DNA of 21,231 nucleotides from JAEHDI01 sp035455185 (GCA_035455185.1 DATIFQ010000017.1:1-21231); one strand, 5' to 3'. Counted from the stretch's first letter, positions 6,746-14,564 are shown. Notes: generated by a model not told the origin, from the sequence alone. Made by a program: numbers and translations.

Positions 6746-8113
6746 ACGCAGCTTGGCCGACAGCGTCGTCCGCTTCAGGCGCAGCAGGTCGGCTGCCCGC
6801 TTCTTGTTGCCGCCGGATTTTCGCATTGCCTGATCGAGGATCGAGCGCTCGAAGCACCCAACTACCTCGTCGAAATCCAGTCCGTGGTCGGGAACCGTAA
6901 TCGATGGCGCCGATTCGCACCGGGACGGCTGCTCACGCACCGGCGACGGGAGCGGGAAATCGCTCGGGTACAGCACCGGCCGCTGGCCGCTCAGAGCCAC
7001 CGCCATCTCCACCGCGTTCTCCAACTGGCGGACGTTACCAGGCCAGGAGTATGACGACAGGCGCTCGAGCGTTTCGCCGCCGACCTGCTTCGCCGGGATG
7101 TTCTCGATGCGGCAGATCTTTTCGATGAAGTGCAACACCAGCAACGGCACGTCCACCAGCCGTTCCCGGAGCGGTGGCATCTCGATGGGCACCACGTTGA
7201 TGCGGTAATAGAGGTCCTCGCGGAACTGTCCTCGCCTTACCTTCTCCGGCAGGTCGCTGTTCGAGGCGGCGGCGACGCGGACATCCACCCGGACGGTCTC
7301 CGAGCTGCCGAGGCGCTGGAATTCCCGCTCCTGCAAGACGCGCAGCAGTTTCGCCTGAAGCTCGAGCGGCATGTCTCCGATCTCGTCGAGGAACAGCGTG
7401 CTCCCGTCGGCTTGTTCGAAACGGCCGATCCGGCTCTGGACGGCTCCAGTGAAGGCCCCCTTGACGTGGCCGAAGAGTTCGGCTTCTAGCAGATGCTCGG
7501 GCAACGCGCTGCAATTGACCGTGACCATCGGCAGGTGACCACGGGGACTGGCCAGGTGAAGTGCCCGGGCCGCCATCTCCTTACCGGTTCCGGTCTCACC
7601 CGTAATCAGCACCGTCGAACGGCGCGGGCCGACGAGCCGGATGGTTTCGATGACGCTCCCAACGGCCCGGCTCGCGCCGACCAGCCAGCGGCGCCACGGT
7701 TCCCGGCCGAGTGCCGCGCTGAGCGACGCCAAGTCGGTGCTGCGGCGCTCCTCGACGGCTGCCTCGATCCGCCGGGCCACATCGGCGGCGCAAAGCGGCT
7801 CGCCGAAGTAGCACAGGGCGCCCAGCCGCGCGAGGCGCACCGCCCGGTCAAAAGCGCCGCTGTCCTCCCGGATCAGCACCGGCGCCGACGCGCTGGCCCT
7901 CTGGATCTCTTCGAGTGTTTCCTCGGCTGTCCATCCCGGAATCGGGAGTGTGACCAGGACCGCGTCCGCTCCGGAGGACCGGAGGTGGGATAGCGCAGGG
8001 GCGATATCCGGGAAGACGTCAACGTCGACACCTTCTAGCGCCGCCAGCACGGCGGCATCTTCTGGAGCCGGCGTTCCGGCGCATACCCATACCAGTCTGG
8101 TCTTTGAGGACAT
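6695..8113 (-). CDS. Sigma-54-dependent AAA+ transcriptional activator, FleQ/FlrC-like
   Basis: A bacterial enhancer-binding protein of 472 residues, counted from the ATG at 8113-8111. Residues 1-125 look like a response-regulator receiver fold, but T55 stands where the phosphoacceptor aspartate should be (DAVLVTLPIPGW). The AAA+ domain is complete: Walker A GETGTGKE at 172-179, the sigma-54 contact loop GAFTGA at 219-224, Walker B STLFLDEIGD at 238-247 and sensor II GNVRQLEN at 359-366. A Fis-type helix-turn-helix (GGNKKRAADLLRLKRTTLSA, 434-453) ends the protein. An in-frame TTG at 8143 would add ten residues. Its location inside the flagellar cluster suggests control of flagellar genes. The exact orthologue is unclear, so no symbol is given. 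Confidence 0.92.
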   Translation of the reverse strand: MSSKTRLVWVCAGTPAPEDAAVLAALEGVDVDVFPDIAPALSHLRSSGADAVLVTLPIPGWTAEETLEEIQRASASAPVLIREDSGAFDRAVRLARLGALCYFGEPLCAADVARRIEAAVEERRSTDLASLSAALGREPWRRWLVGASRAVGSVIETIRLVGPRRSTVLITGETGTGKEMAARALHLASPRGHLPMVTVNCSALPEHLLEAELFGHVKGAFTGAVQSRIGRFEQADGSTLFLDEIGDMPLELQAKLLRVLQEREFQRLGSSETVRVDVRVAAASNSDLPEKVRRGQFREDLYYRINVVPIEMPPLRERLVDVPLLVLHFIEKICRIENIPAKQVGGETLERLSSYSWPGNVRQLENAVEMAVALSGQRPVLYPSDFPLPSPVREQPSRCESAPSITVPDHGLDFDEVVGCFERSILDQAMRKSGGNKKRAADLLRLKRTTLSAKLRSTSGKLGREERIAACR

Positions 8114-8126
8114 GGGGCTGTGACAA

Positions 8127-8154
8127 AAATCGGTCAGTGGCAACGGTTTCTTTA
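8127..8154 (-). promoter_or_regulatory. Possible sigma-28 promoter for the activator gene
   Basis: Read on the minus strand: TAAA (8154-8151), a 16-nt spacer, then ACCGATTT (8134-8127). This resembles the sigma-28 consensus TAAA-N15-GCCGATAA, with 5 of 8 matches in the -10 element. Transcription would start about 7 nt before the ATG at 8113, giving an almost leaderless mRNA. The -10 match is weaker than that of the opposing promoter, so this is tentative. Confidence 0.4.
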
Positions 8155-8206
8155 CCGCGTGACGGCCGGATTGGGTTGGAAAACATGAGACTCAGTAAGA
8201 ATCCTC

Positions 8207-8234
8207 TAAAACCTGAGGCCCCTCCTGCCGATAT
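8207..8234 (+). promoter_or_regulatory. Sigma-28 promoter for flgM-flgN-flgK-flgL
   Basis: TAAA at 8207-8210 and GCCGATAT at 8227-8234 are separated by 16 nt. The -10 element matches the sigma-28 consensus GCCGATAA at 7 of 8 positions. One more A after TAAA would allow a spacing of 15 with AAAA as the -35. Transcription would begin near 8241, leaving a leader of about 40 nt with the purine-rich GAGGAGAGGAGGAG at 8242-8255 and GGAG at 8266-8269 before the flgM start. Its position directly before the anti-sigma gene is the classic late flagellar arrangement. Confidence 0.7.
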
Positions 8235-8282
8235 GTGGGTTGAGGAGAGGAGGAGCAGCGTTTACGGAGTTGCAGTAATGCA

Positions 8283-8618
8283 ATGAGAGTCGATGATCGA
8301 AATCTCACCCCCGGCGCCGCTTCACAAACCGGCAAGACGGCGGCGACGCAGGATGTAGATCGGGTCCCGGACTCGCGCTCCACTGGAACACGGGAAACCG
8401 GCGAAGGTGACGAAGTCGAGTTGTCCGGCCTGGTGGCGCGTCTATCCCGCGCCATCAGCGCCGCTTCCACGGACCGGACGGACCGAATCGAGGAACTTTC
8501 GAATCGCTTCGAGCAGGGCCGCTACCAGGTCGATTCCCTCGCCGTCGGCCGCGCCATCCTTTCGGAGTTGCGGGCCGCCGGGCACGAGCGTCCGGACGGA
8601 GCCCCGGCCGCTCTCTGA
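8283..8618 (+). CDS. flgM: FlgM, anti-sigma-28 factor
   Basis: A 111-residue protein with a disordered, charged N-terminal half and a helical C-terminal half, as in FlgM. The diagnostic region runs from EVELSGLVARLSRAI (44-58) to RIEELSNRFEQGRYQVDSLA (68-87), followed by VGRAILSEL. The G-x-Y-x-VDS-x-x-VA pattern is the sigma-28-binding segment of the family. FlgM holds FliA inactive until the hook is finished, then is exported through the gate encoded upstream. The ATG at 8283 follows GGAG by 13 nt; a closer ATG at 8278 is out of frame and meets a stop after two codons. A sigma-28-like promoter precedes the gene. Confidence 0.88.
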   Translation: MRVDDRNLTPGAASQTGKTAATQDVDRVPDSRSTGTRETGEGDEVELSGLVARLSRAISAASTDRTDRIEELSNRFEQGRYQVDSLAVGRAILSELRAAGHERPDGAPAAL

Positions 8619-8645
8619 CGGCCCGCAGGCCCGGAGCTTGCCACG

Positions 8646-9017
8646 ATGAAATCCACGGACACCATCGATAGCCTTGGGCGGGTACGCAGCGGCGTGCGCT
8701 GGGCGCTCGCTCAAACAGCCACGCCATCCTCGGAGATCCTGGACCGGTGTCTGCCGGTTCTCAAGGCGGCTGAAGCCGATCTTCGGGATTCTGCCCCGCC
8801 GCTCGCGGGAGCCGCCTCTTCCAAGAACAAGAGGGAAATGCTTCGGCAGCTGCGGGAGCTGAAAAAGGATCTGGGCTCCCTCGCCACAATGCTGGATCAC
8901 GCGGCCGGTTTCTACGACGGCTGCAAGCGCCTGCACGAACCCCAGGACGACGGCTATGACGCCCGCGGGGCGCCTCAGCCGTCCTGCCCGGCTTCCCGGG
9001 TTTCGGTCGAGGGGTAG
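8646..9017 (+). CDS. flgN: Probable FlgN, export chaperone for FlgK and FlgL
   Basis: A 123-residue, largely helical protein without membrane segments. The central part (KREMLRQLRELKKDLGSLAT, about residues 62-81) is a strong amphipathic helix. It is followed by MLDHAAGFYDGCKRL and a glycine-rich tail, a layout seen in FlgN-like proteins, where the C-terminal helix binds FlgK/FlgL. Sequence conservation in FlgN is low, so the name depends mostly on gene order: it sits between flgM and flgK, exactly where flgN is found in many flagellar operons. It starts 27 nt after the flgM stop. The tail after residue 100 (PQPSCPASRV) is not recognisable. Confidence 0.6.
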   Translation: MKSTDTIDSLGRVRSGVRWALAQTATPSSEILDRCLPVLKAAEADLRDSAPPLAGAASSKNKREMLRQLRELKKDLGSLATMLDHAAGFYDGCKRLHEPQDDGYDARGAPQPSCPASRVSVEG

Positions 9018-9022
9018 TAGGA

Positions 9023-9037
9023 ACGGGGAGACCCCGT
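9023..9037 (+). other. Small hairpin between flgN and flgK
   Basis: ACGGGG-AGA-CCCCGT is a perfect 6-bp GC-rich stem with a 3-nt loop. It starts 5 nt after the flgN stop and ends 16 nt before the flgK ATG. No T tract follows, so it is not an intrinsic terminator. It could affect flgK translation or mRNA stability, or be chance in GC-rich DNA. Confidence 0.35.
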
Positions 9038-9053
9038 CCGGCGGAACAACACG

Positions 9054-10493
9054 ATGCCGAATCTGCTGAACAGCCTGCTGTCATCCGCTAACGCGCTGCG
9101 GGTATTCGAGCGCGTTCTTGTTGTTTCCCAGAATAATGTCGCTAACGCATCCACCCCCGGCTACGCCGCCCAGCGTCTGAGCCTTCAGGCTGTCGATTTC
9201 CAGCCCGAACTGGGGCTGATGGGTGGAGTGCGGGCCGGGCATGTGGAAAGCGCACGCTCCCTCTATGCAGAGCAGGCGGTCCGCCGGCAATGCGAGTCTC
9301 TCGGGTTCTTCTCACAGGCGGCGCAAAGCCTGGCGAGCATCGAGTCTGCATTCGACATTAGCGGACAGCGCGGGATCTCCGGTGCGCTCAACCGTTTGTT
9401 CGAGAGTTTCTCCGCCTGGAGCCTGACCCCGAACAGTGCGAATGCGCGCGCTTCGGTAATCGAGAGCGCCGGGCAGCTCAGCGACGCCTTTCATGAGACC
9501 GCATCCATGCTGGCCGGTGCTACTATCGACGCCGACCGGCAGATTCGCGAAACCATCGCGCAGATCAACCGGATCGGCGCCCGGCTGCAGGAATACAACC
9601 TGGAGGGCCGGCGTGGCGCCATCGAGGAAGCGGGGCTCGACACGAGAATTCAAGCCGCTCTCGAAGAACTGTCCGAGCTGGTGAACTTCGACGCCATTTT
9701 TCAGGCCGATGGGACGGTCACCGTCCTTCTCGGCGGGGAGACTCCGCTCGTCGTCGGCGCTAACCGGTATGAGGTTAGCGCCTCATTCTTTACGCCGCCC
9801 AATCCCCCTCCCGTCTACGCCGCCGCGACGCCATCGGCTCATGTCCTCGATGCCAACGGGCGCGACATCACCTACCAGATCGACCAGGGCAAGCTCGGCG
9901 GCCTGCTCAACGTTCGCAACGAGGTTCTGCCGTCGCTCCGTGGCGACGGCCAGCAGCCGGGTGAGCTGAACCAGCTTGCGATGTCAATCGCGGACCGCGT
10001 GAATGCGATCCTCACTTCGGGCCGGGTCAGCGACGGGCCGCCGCCGGAGAACGGCGTGCCGCTGTTCACTTACGACGCCGGAAACCAGACGCTGGCCGCA
10101 CAGAGCCTCGCGGTCCGCCCCGGCATCACCGCAGAACAGCTAGCGGCGATCGACCCCGGACCTCCTTACGTAAGCAACGGAATCGCGCTCCGCCTCGCCG
10201 CACTCGCCAGCCCGCGCGACCCGTCCGACAAGATCGACGGCTTCAGCTACACAGAATTCTATGGGGGCATCGCCGGCCGGGTTGGCCAGGCTCTGAGCGA
10301 AGCCCGGGAGGGCCAGGAATTCAAAGCGCAAATGGTGTCGCAGGCGCGGTATCTGCGAAATGAGATCTCCGGTGTCAGCCTCAACGAGGAGGCGATGCGG
10401 ATCACGGAATTCCAGCGGGCTTACCAGGCGAACGCTCGAATGGTGACGCTGCTTGACGAATTGACGGAAACGGCCGTCAATCTGCTCCGGTAG
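9054..10493 (+). CDS. flgK: FlgK, hook-filament junction protein 1 (HAP1)
   Basis: A 479-residue axial protein of the hook-filament junction, exported and assembled after the hook is complete. The N-terminal D0 segment has the flagellar rod/hook motif LVVSQNNVANASTPGYAAQR (about residues 22-41). The C terminus ends with EEAMRITEFQRAYQANARMV and a final LLDELTETAVNLLR, the matching coiled-coil half of D0. Both ends are essential to the family, and both are intact. The middle (D1-D2) is variable, with FDISGQRGISGALNRLFESF near residue 100. It is at the short end of the FlgK length range. The ATG at 9054 follows GGCGG at 9040. flgL starts 22 nt downstream. Confidence 0.95.
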   Translation: MPNLLNSLLSSANALRVFERVLVVSQNNVANASTPGYAAQRLSLQAVDFQPELGLMGGVRAGHVESARSLYAEQAVRRQCESLGFFSQAAQSLASIESAFDISGQRGISGALNRLFESFSAWSLTPNSANARASVIESAGQLSDAFHETASMLAGATIDADRQIRETIAQINRIGARLQEYNLEGRRGAIEEAGLDTRIQAALEELSELVNFDAIFQADGTVTVLLGGETPLVVGANRYEVSASFFTPPNPPPVYAAATPSAHVLDANGRDITYQIDQGKLGGLLNVRNEVLPSLRGDGQQPGELNQLAMSIADRVNAILTSGRVSDGPPPENGVPLFTYDAGNQTLAAQSLAVRPGITAEQLAAIDPGPPYVSNGIALRLAALASPRDPSDKIDGFSYTEFYGGIAGRVGQALSEAREGQEFKAQMVSQARYLRNEISGVSLNEEAMRITEFQRAYQANARMVTLLDELTETAVNLLR

Positions 10494-10515
10494 CGAGAAA
10501 GGCGAAATCATACCT

Positions 10516-11436
10516 ATGATCCGGAACCTCGATCCCTCTGCCGAGCGGTTCCTGCTGGACCTGCGGCGCATCCAGACCGTCACCGGGCACGCACAGCGCG
10601 AGATCAGCTCCGGCCTGCGTGTCGGGAGCCCCTCCGACGCACCGGATCAGATCGGAGATATCCTCCAGCTTCGCGCCGGTATTTTGCGTGCGGCACAGAT
10701 CCGCATGAACCTGGGCCGTCTGCAAACCGAAACCGCCGCGGCCGAAGACGCCCTCAATCTGTCCGTGAAGGTCATGGACCGCGCCCGCGTGCTGGGTTCG
10801 CGAGGGGCCGGCTCCACCGAGACGGCCGAAGCCCGGCAGATCCTGGCAGCCGAGGTCGAGGCGCTGCTCGAGCAACTCGTGTCGGCGAGCCGGACTACAG
10901 TGGAAAATCGCTATGTGTTCAGCGGCGACCGTGACCGCGAACCGGCGTACGAGCTTGACCTCGCTGTCCCCGGCGGCGTGGATCGGAAATTCACCACACA
11001 GGCGACCCGACGGGTAGAGCACCCGAACGGGTCCTCGTTCGAGGTCTCCCGAACCGCCCAGGAGATCTTTGACCTTCGCTTGCTGGACGATACACCCGCA
11101 CCGGAGAACGCCTTCACGGCGCTCAACAACCTTCGTGTCGCCCTTCAGAACAATGACCAGGCGGCGATCGACACCGCGTTGCCCGCGATGCGCCTCGCGG
11201 GTGACTATCTGAACCACATGCTGAGTTTCTATGGCAGCGTGCAGCACAAAGTCGATGAGGCGTTCGACTCCGCCAAACGGCTTGAGACACAGTTGACAAT
11301 CGAGCTCGGCGAGAAGCGCGACGCCGACGTAGCCTCGGCCATTGTGGAGTTGCAGCAAAGCGTGGCCCAGGAGGAGGCTGCGCTCGGGGCGCGTGCGCAG
11401 TTGCCGAGAACCAGCCTGTTCGACTACCTCGGCTGA
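10516..11436 (+). CDS. flgL: FlgL, hook-filament junction protein 3 (HAP3)
   Basis: A 306-residue flagellin-like protein that joins the hook-filament junction to the filament. The N-terminal region contains TGHAQREISSGLRVGSPSDA (about residues 23-42), which corresponds to the flagellin/FlgL Q-x-x-[IL]-S-[ST]-G motif followed by D-D/A-P. Helical D0/D1 stretches follow (RAAQIRMNLGRLQTETAAAE). The segment TVENRYVFSGDRDREPAY is characteristic of FlgL rather than flagellin (N-x-Y-[VI]-F-[SA]-G). The C-terminal helix is DADVASAIVELQQSVAQEEA, ending NTSLFDYL-like (RTSLFDYLG). It is the last gene of the flgM-flgL run and converges on accC, 37 nt away. Confidence 0.94.
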   Translation: MIRNLDPSAERFLLDLRRIQTVTGHAQREISSGLRVGSPSDAPDQIGDILQLRAGILRAAQIRMNLGRLQTETAAAEDALNLSVKVMDRARVLGSRGAGSTETAEARQILAAEVEALLEQLVSASRTTVENRYVFSGDRDREPAYELDLAVPGGVDRKFTTQATRRVEHPNGSSFEVSRTAQEIFDLRLLDDTPAPENAFTALNNLRVALQNNDQAAIDTALPAMRLAGDYLNHMLSFYGSVQHKVDEAFDSAKRLETQLTIELGEKRDADVASAIVELQQSVAQEEAALGARAQLPRTSLFDYLG

Positions 11437-11473
11437 GTTGTCGTCGTCGAGAACAGCGGTTCCGCCAGTCCTC

Positions 11474-12838
11474 TCAACGCTTCGACGCCGTCTCTCGGGC
11501 GGCGAGGAAACGGGAGATGAAATTCGTGTCGAAGTTGCCGGCCTGGAAGTCCGGATCGGCCATGATCTGCTGGTGAAGCGAAATCGACGTGGAAATCCCC
11601 TCCACCACGAACATCTCCAGGGCGCGGTGCATTCGGGCGATCGCTTCCGCCCGGTCGCGGCCGTGTGTGATCAGCTTGGCGACCAGCGAATCGTAATACG
11701 GAGGTATTACACAGTCGGAGTACGCGGCGGTGTCGACGCGGACGCCCATCCCTCCCGGAATGTTCAGCGCCGTGATGCGCCCCGGCGAAGGTGCGAACGT
11801 CTCAGGGTTTTCGGCGTTGATCCGGCACTCGATCGCATGCCCCCGAATCCTCACCGGCTCTGTCACAATCTCGCTTAGCGGCATTCCGGAAGCGGCCAGA
11901 ATCTGGCCCTTCACCAGGTCGACGCCGGTAATGAACTCGGTGACCGGATGCTCCACCTGAATTCGGGCGTTCACCTCGATGAAGTACAGTTCGCCGTTCT
12001 CGTCCATCAGGAACTCGACCGTGCCAGCGTTCGTGTAGCCCACGGCGTGCAGCGCCTCGCGCAGGCTCGCCGCGACCCGCGCCCTGAGTTCCGCTGTCAC
12101 TTTCGGTGACGGCGACTCCTCCACCAGTTTCTGGTGCCGCCGCTGGATCGAGCATTCCCGCTCCGGAAACACCTCGACGTTCCCATACTGGTCGGCCAGT
12201 ACCTGAAACTCGATGTGCCGCGGCGCCTCGACGTACTTCTCCAGGTAGACGTCGGGAGACGAGAACGCCGCCCCGGCTTCCTGCTGTGCCTGTGCGAACA
12301 GTCCGGCGAGTTCAGCCGGTTCGCGCACGATGCGCATGCCGCGTCCGCCGCCGCCGGCCGAGGCCTTCAGAATCACCGGGTAACCTATCTGGCCCGCCAC
12401 CTTTTCCGCCTCTTCCGGCGACTTCAGTACGCTGTCCGAGCCGGGCAGCACGGGCACTCCCGCGGCCGCCATCGCCGCCCGCGCCTTGTCCTTGACTCCC
12501 ATCAGCCGGGTCACCTCCGGCCGCGGGCCGATAAAGCGTATGTTGGAAAGCTCGCACACCTCGGCGAAGTCGGCGTTTTCGCTCAGAAAACCGTAGCCCG
12601 GGTGAATCGCGTCGACGTTCGTGATCTCCGCAGCGCTGATGACCGACGGGATGTCCAGGTAGCTCAGTGCGCTCTTCGCCGGCCCGATACAGACCGCCTC
12701 GTCCGCGAAACGGACGTGCAAGCTGTTGCGGTCGGCCTCCGAATACACTGCAACCGTGCGGACGCCGAGTTCCTTGCAGGCGCAAATCACCCGGAGCGCG
12801 ATCTCTCCCCTGTTGGCGATCAGTACTTTCTTGAACAT
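11474..12838 (-). CDS. accC: Biotin carboxylase subunit of acetyl-CoA carboxylase
   Basis: A 454-residue ATP-grasp enzyme that carboxylates biotin on AccB with ATP and bicarbonate, the first half-reaction of acetyl-CoA carboxylase in fatty acid synthesis. It starts with the canonical MFKKVLIANRGEIALRV. The biotin carboxylase N-domain contains DAIHPGYGFLSENADFAEVC. The ATP-binding lysine and glycine-rich loop KASAGGGGRGMRI are at 159-170. YFIEVNARIQVEHPVTE supplies the metal and bicarbonate site; the usual EMNTR reads EVNAR here, a mild variation. Length is normal for bacterial AccC. It lies 24 nt after accB on the same strand, so the two subunits should be co-expressed. Confidence 0.97.
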   Translation of the reverse strand: MFKKVLIANRGEIALRVICACKELGVRTVAVYSEADRNSLHVRFADEAVCIGPAKSALSYLDIPSVISAAEITNVDAIHPGYGFLSENADFAEVCELSNIRFIGPRPEVTRLMGVKDKARAAMAAAGVPVLPGSDSVLKSPEEAEKVAGQIGYPVILKASAGGGGRGMRIVREPAELAGLFAQAQQEAGAAFSSPDVYLEKYVEAPRHIEFQVLADQYGNVEVFPERECSIQRRHQKLVEESPSPKVTAELRARVAASLREALHAVGYTNAGTVEFLMDENGELYFIEVNARIQVEHPVTEFITGVDLVKGQILAASGMPLSEIVTEPVRIRGHAIECRINAENPETFAPSPGRITALNIPGGMGVRVDTAAYSDCVIPPYYDSLVAKLITHGRDRAEAIARMHRALEMFVVEGISTSISLHQQIMADPDFQAGNFDTNFISRFLAARETASKR

Positions 12839-12862
12839 AGAAACGAGTCCGGCTGCGCGGGC

Positions 12863-13363
12863 TTACAGTGGACGGACAGCAAACAGCGCCTCGCCGTATT
12901 CCACCGGCTGCGCATTGGCGACCAGTCTCTTGACGACCACGCTGGCGATCTCCGCCTCGATCTCGTTCATCAGCTTCATCGATTCGATGATGCAGAGCAC
13001 CTGGCCCGGATGCACAATGTCGCCGGTCTGCACGAACGGAGGTGCGCCCGGCGACGGCGCTTCATAATAAGTGCCGACGATCGGTGATTTCACGACGATC
13101 AAGGAATTGTCGTCGGTTTCGGCTTCCGCTTCATCGGTCGCGGGTGCGGGGGCCGTTGCTGGCGTCGCATCCGGATACGGGTTCGCGGCCGGAATCGGCG
13201 CGGGCATGGCCGCCGTGATGGCCGGCACCACGATATGTTGCTGGCTGGCAACCGGCGCATTCCGGAGGATGCGCACGCGGTTGTCGCCCCGCTGCACCTC
13301 CAGTTCCGCCACACCCGTCTCGGTGACTACTTTGATGAGTTCTCGGATTTCGTCGATGGTCAT
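12863..13363 (-). CDS. accB: Biotin carboxyl carrier protein of acetyl-CoA carboxylase
   Basis: A 166-residue carrier that shuttles carboxyl-biotin between biotin carboxylase and carboxyltransferase. The N-terminal 35 residues (MTIDEIRELIKVVTETGVAE, then LEVQRGDNRVRILR) are the AccC-interacting helix and strand seen in AccB. Residues 46-85 are the alanine- and proline-rich flexible linker. The biotinyl domain begins near IVVKSPIVGTYYEAPSPGAP (89-108), with the attachment lysine K130 in ESMKLMNEIEAE. The usual EAMKM motif has serine for alanine here, which many AccB proteins also show. It follows the aminopeptidase by 29 nt and precedes accC by 24 nt. Confidence 0.97.
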   Translation of the reverse strand: MTIDEIRELIKVVTETGVAELEVQRGDNRVRILRNAPVASQQHIVVPAITAAMPAPIPAANPYPDATPATAPAPATDEAEAETDDNSLIVVKSPIVGTYYEAPSPGAPPFVQTGDIVHPGQVLCIIESMKLMNEIEAEIASVVVKRLVANAQPVEYGEALFAVRPL

Positions 13364-13392
13364 GGATTCGAAACTGCTGGATTCGGGAGTGT

Positions 13393-14466
13393 TCAGAGTT
13401 CGATCAGCTCCTTGGAGGCCGGGGTGAGGATCTCACAGCCGCCGCGGTTTACGACGACCATGTCCTCAATACGAATTCCGCCGAATCCCTGCAAGTATAC
13501 GCCAGGCTCGACAGTGATTGCCATACCCGCCTTGAGCTGTAGCTCGACTTTTCTGGCAACTCGTGGAGATTCATGGATTTCCAGGCCGAGCCCGTGCCCC
13601 GTGGAGTGGACGAAGGCCCTTTCCAGGCCGGCCGTGCGCAGTACCCTGCGGGCCGCTCGGTCCACGCTCTTTGCCGCCGTCCCCTCCCGCACAGCCTCTA
13701 GCGCCGCCTGCTGCGCCTCGAGCACCGCGTGGTGGAACCGCTTCGCTTTCGGTCGTGCCGCGCCCAGGAAAATGGTCCGCGTCATGTCGCTCGCATAGCC
13801 TTCGAGGAACGCGCCCATGTCGATCAGCAGAATCTCCTGGTTTCCCAGTACCTTCGCCGTCGGACTCGCGTGCGGCAGCGCCGACCGCTCCCCGGACGCG
13901 ACAATCGTCTCGAATGCCGGCGACTCCGCGCCCAGCCGCCGCATCCGGTAGTCGAGTTCGGCCGCCAGATCCAATTCCCGTATGCCCGGGCGGACGTGCT
14001 GCAGCGTCTGCTCGAAGGCATTACAAGCCAGCGCGGCGGAGCGCCGCATTGTTTCGATCTCCGCCTCGCTCTTCACCATTCGGTACTCTTCCACTAGGCC
14101 GTCGACAGGCATCGCTGCGACCTTTGACGGCAGGTGTGCCTTCAGAGTCCGGTAGGCGTCAAACGTCAGGTGAGCCGCTTCAAAGCCAAGCCTTCCCCGC
14201 GGCAGCGACTTCGCCACGCGTGGGATCAGCGATCCCTGTACAACCTTCACCGTGCATTCCGTCTCCTCGGTCGCCTGAATCCTGTACCGCCCGTCGGTGT
14301 ACAGCACGGCCCCATCCGGAGACAGCAGGAGCAGCGCATTGCTCCCGGTGAACCCTGTCAGATAACGGACGTTGACCAGATTCGAAATCAAAAACAAGTC
14401 TAGCCGCCGGCGCGCAAGGTCGGCGGTGACAAGTCTTCGTCGAGAGATGAATTCAGTGGAGATCAC
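13393..14466 (-). CDS. M24B Xaa-Pro peptidase (aminopeptidase P family)
   Basis: A 357-residue cytoplasmic metallopeptidase that removes an N-terminal residue before proline, or cleaves Xaa-Pro dipeptides. The N-terminal creatinase-like domain starts with ISNLVNVRYLTGFTGSNALL (27-46). The C-terminal pita-bread domain keeps all five metal ligands: D216 (LLIDMGAF), D227 (ASDMTRT), H291 (HSTGHGLGLEIHESP), E320 (ITVEPGVY) and E334 (RIEDM). H199 in ALPHASP fits the substrate-binding histidine. The start is a GTG at 14466 with no clear ribosome binding site, so the true start could lie a few codons later. It is first in an operon with accB and accC. Whether it is PepP- or PepQ-like cannot be settled by eye. 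Confidence 0.93.
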   Translation of the reverse strand: MISTEFISRRRLVTADLARRRLDLFLISNLVNVRYLTGFTGSNALLLLSPDGAVLYTDGRYRIQATEETECTVKVVQGSLIPRVAKSLPRGRLGFEAAHLTFDAYRTLKAHLPSKVAAMPVDGLVEEYRMVKSEAEIETMRRSAALACNAFEQTLQHVRPGIRELDLAAELDYRMRRLGAESPAFETIVASGERSALPHASPTAKVLGNQEILLIDMGAFLEGYASDMTRTIFLGAARPKAKRFHHAVLEAQQAALEAVREGTAAKSVDRAARRVLRTAGLERAFVHSTGHGLGLEIHESPRVARKVELQLKAGMAITVEPGVYLQGFGGIRIEDMVVVNRGGCEILTPASKELIEL

Positions 14467-14551
14467 TCGATGGAACCGCGACCGTCAGGGAGCGGTAAGC
14501 ACTCAATTACCAGTCTACCAGCCGCTAGAGTTACAGTGATACGTTATCTCC

Positions 14552-14556
14552 GGAGG
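14552..14556 (+). promoter_or_regulatory. Shine-Dalgarno sequence of the Gfo/Idh gene
   Basis: GGAGG lies 8 nt before the ATG at 14565 and supports that start. The divergent gap of 98 nt (14467-14564) must also hold the promoters of this gene and of the minus-strand peptidase operon; no convincing -35/-10 pair could be recognised in it. Confidence 0.7.
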
Positions 14557-14564
14557 CAAAATCG

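Noticed and set aside
8137..8155. TGGCAAC-like sequence resembling the -24 box of a sigma-54 promoter between activator and flgM
   Set aside because: The required GC of the -12 box is absent at the correct spacing; the stretch continues GGTTTCTTTACC.
11437..11473. Terminator between the convergent flgL and accC genes
   Set aside because: Only a 4-bp GCGG/CCGC stem with a 2-nt loop is present and no T tract follows.
12529..12536. GCCGATAA inside accC, a perfect sigma-28 -10 match
   Set aside because: It lies within a conserved coding region without a suitable -35 box and is not followed by a gene on that strand.
12134..13087. Plus-strand open frame across accC and accB (317 codons)
   Set aside because: It lies antisense to two fully conserved genes and crosses their intergenic gap; composition is typical of a GC-rich shadow.
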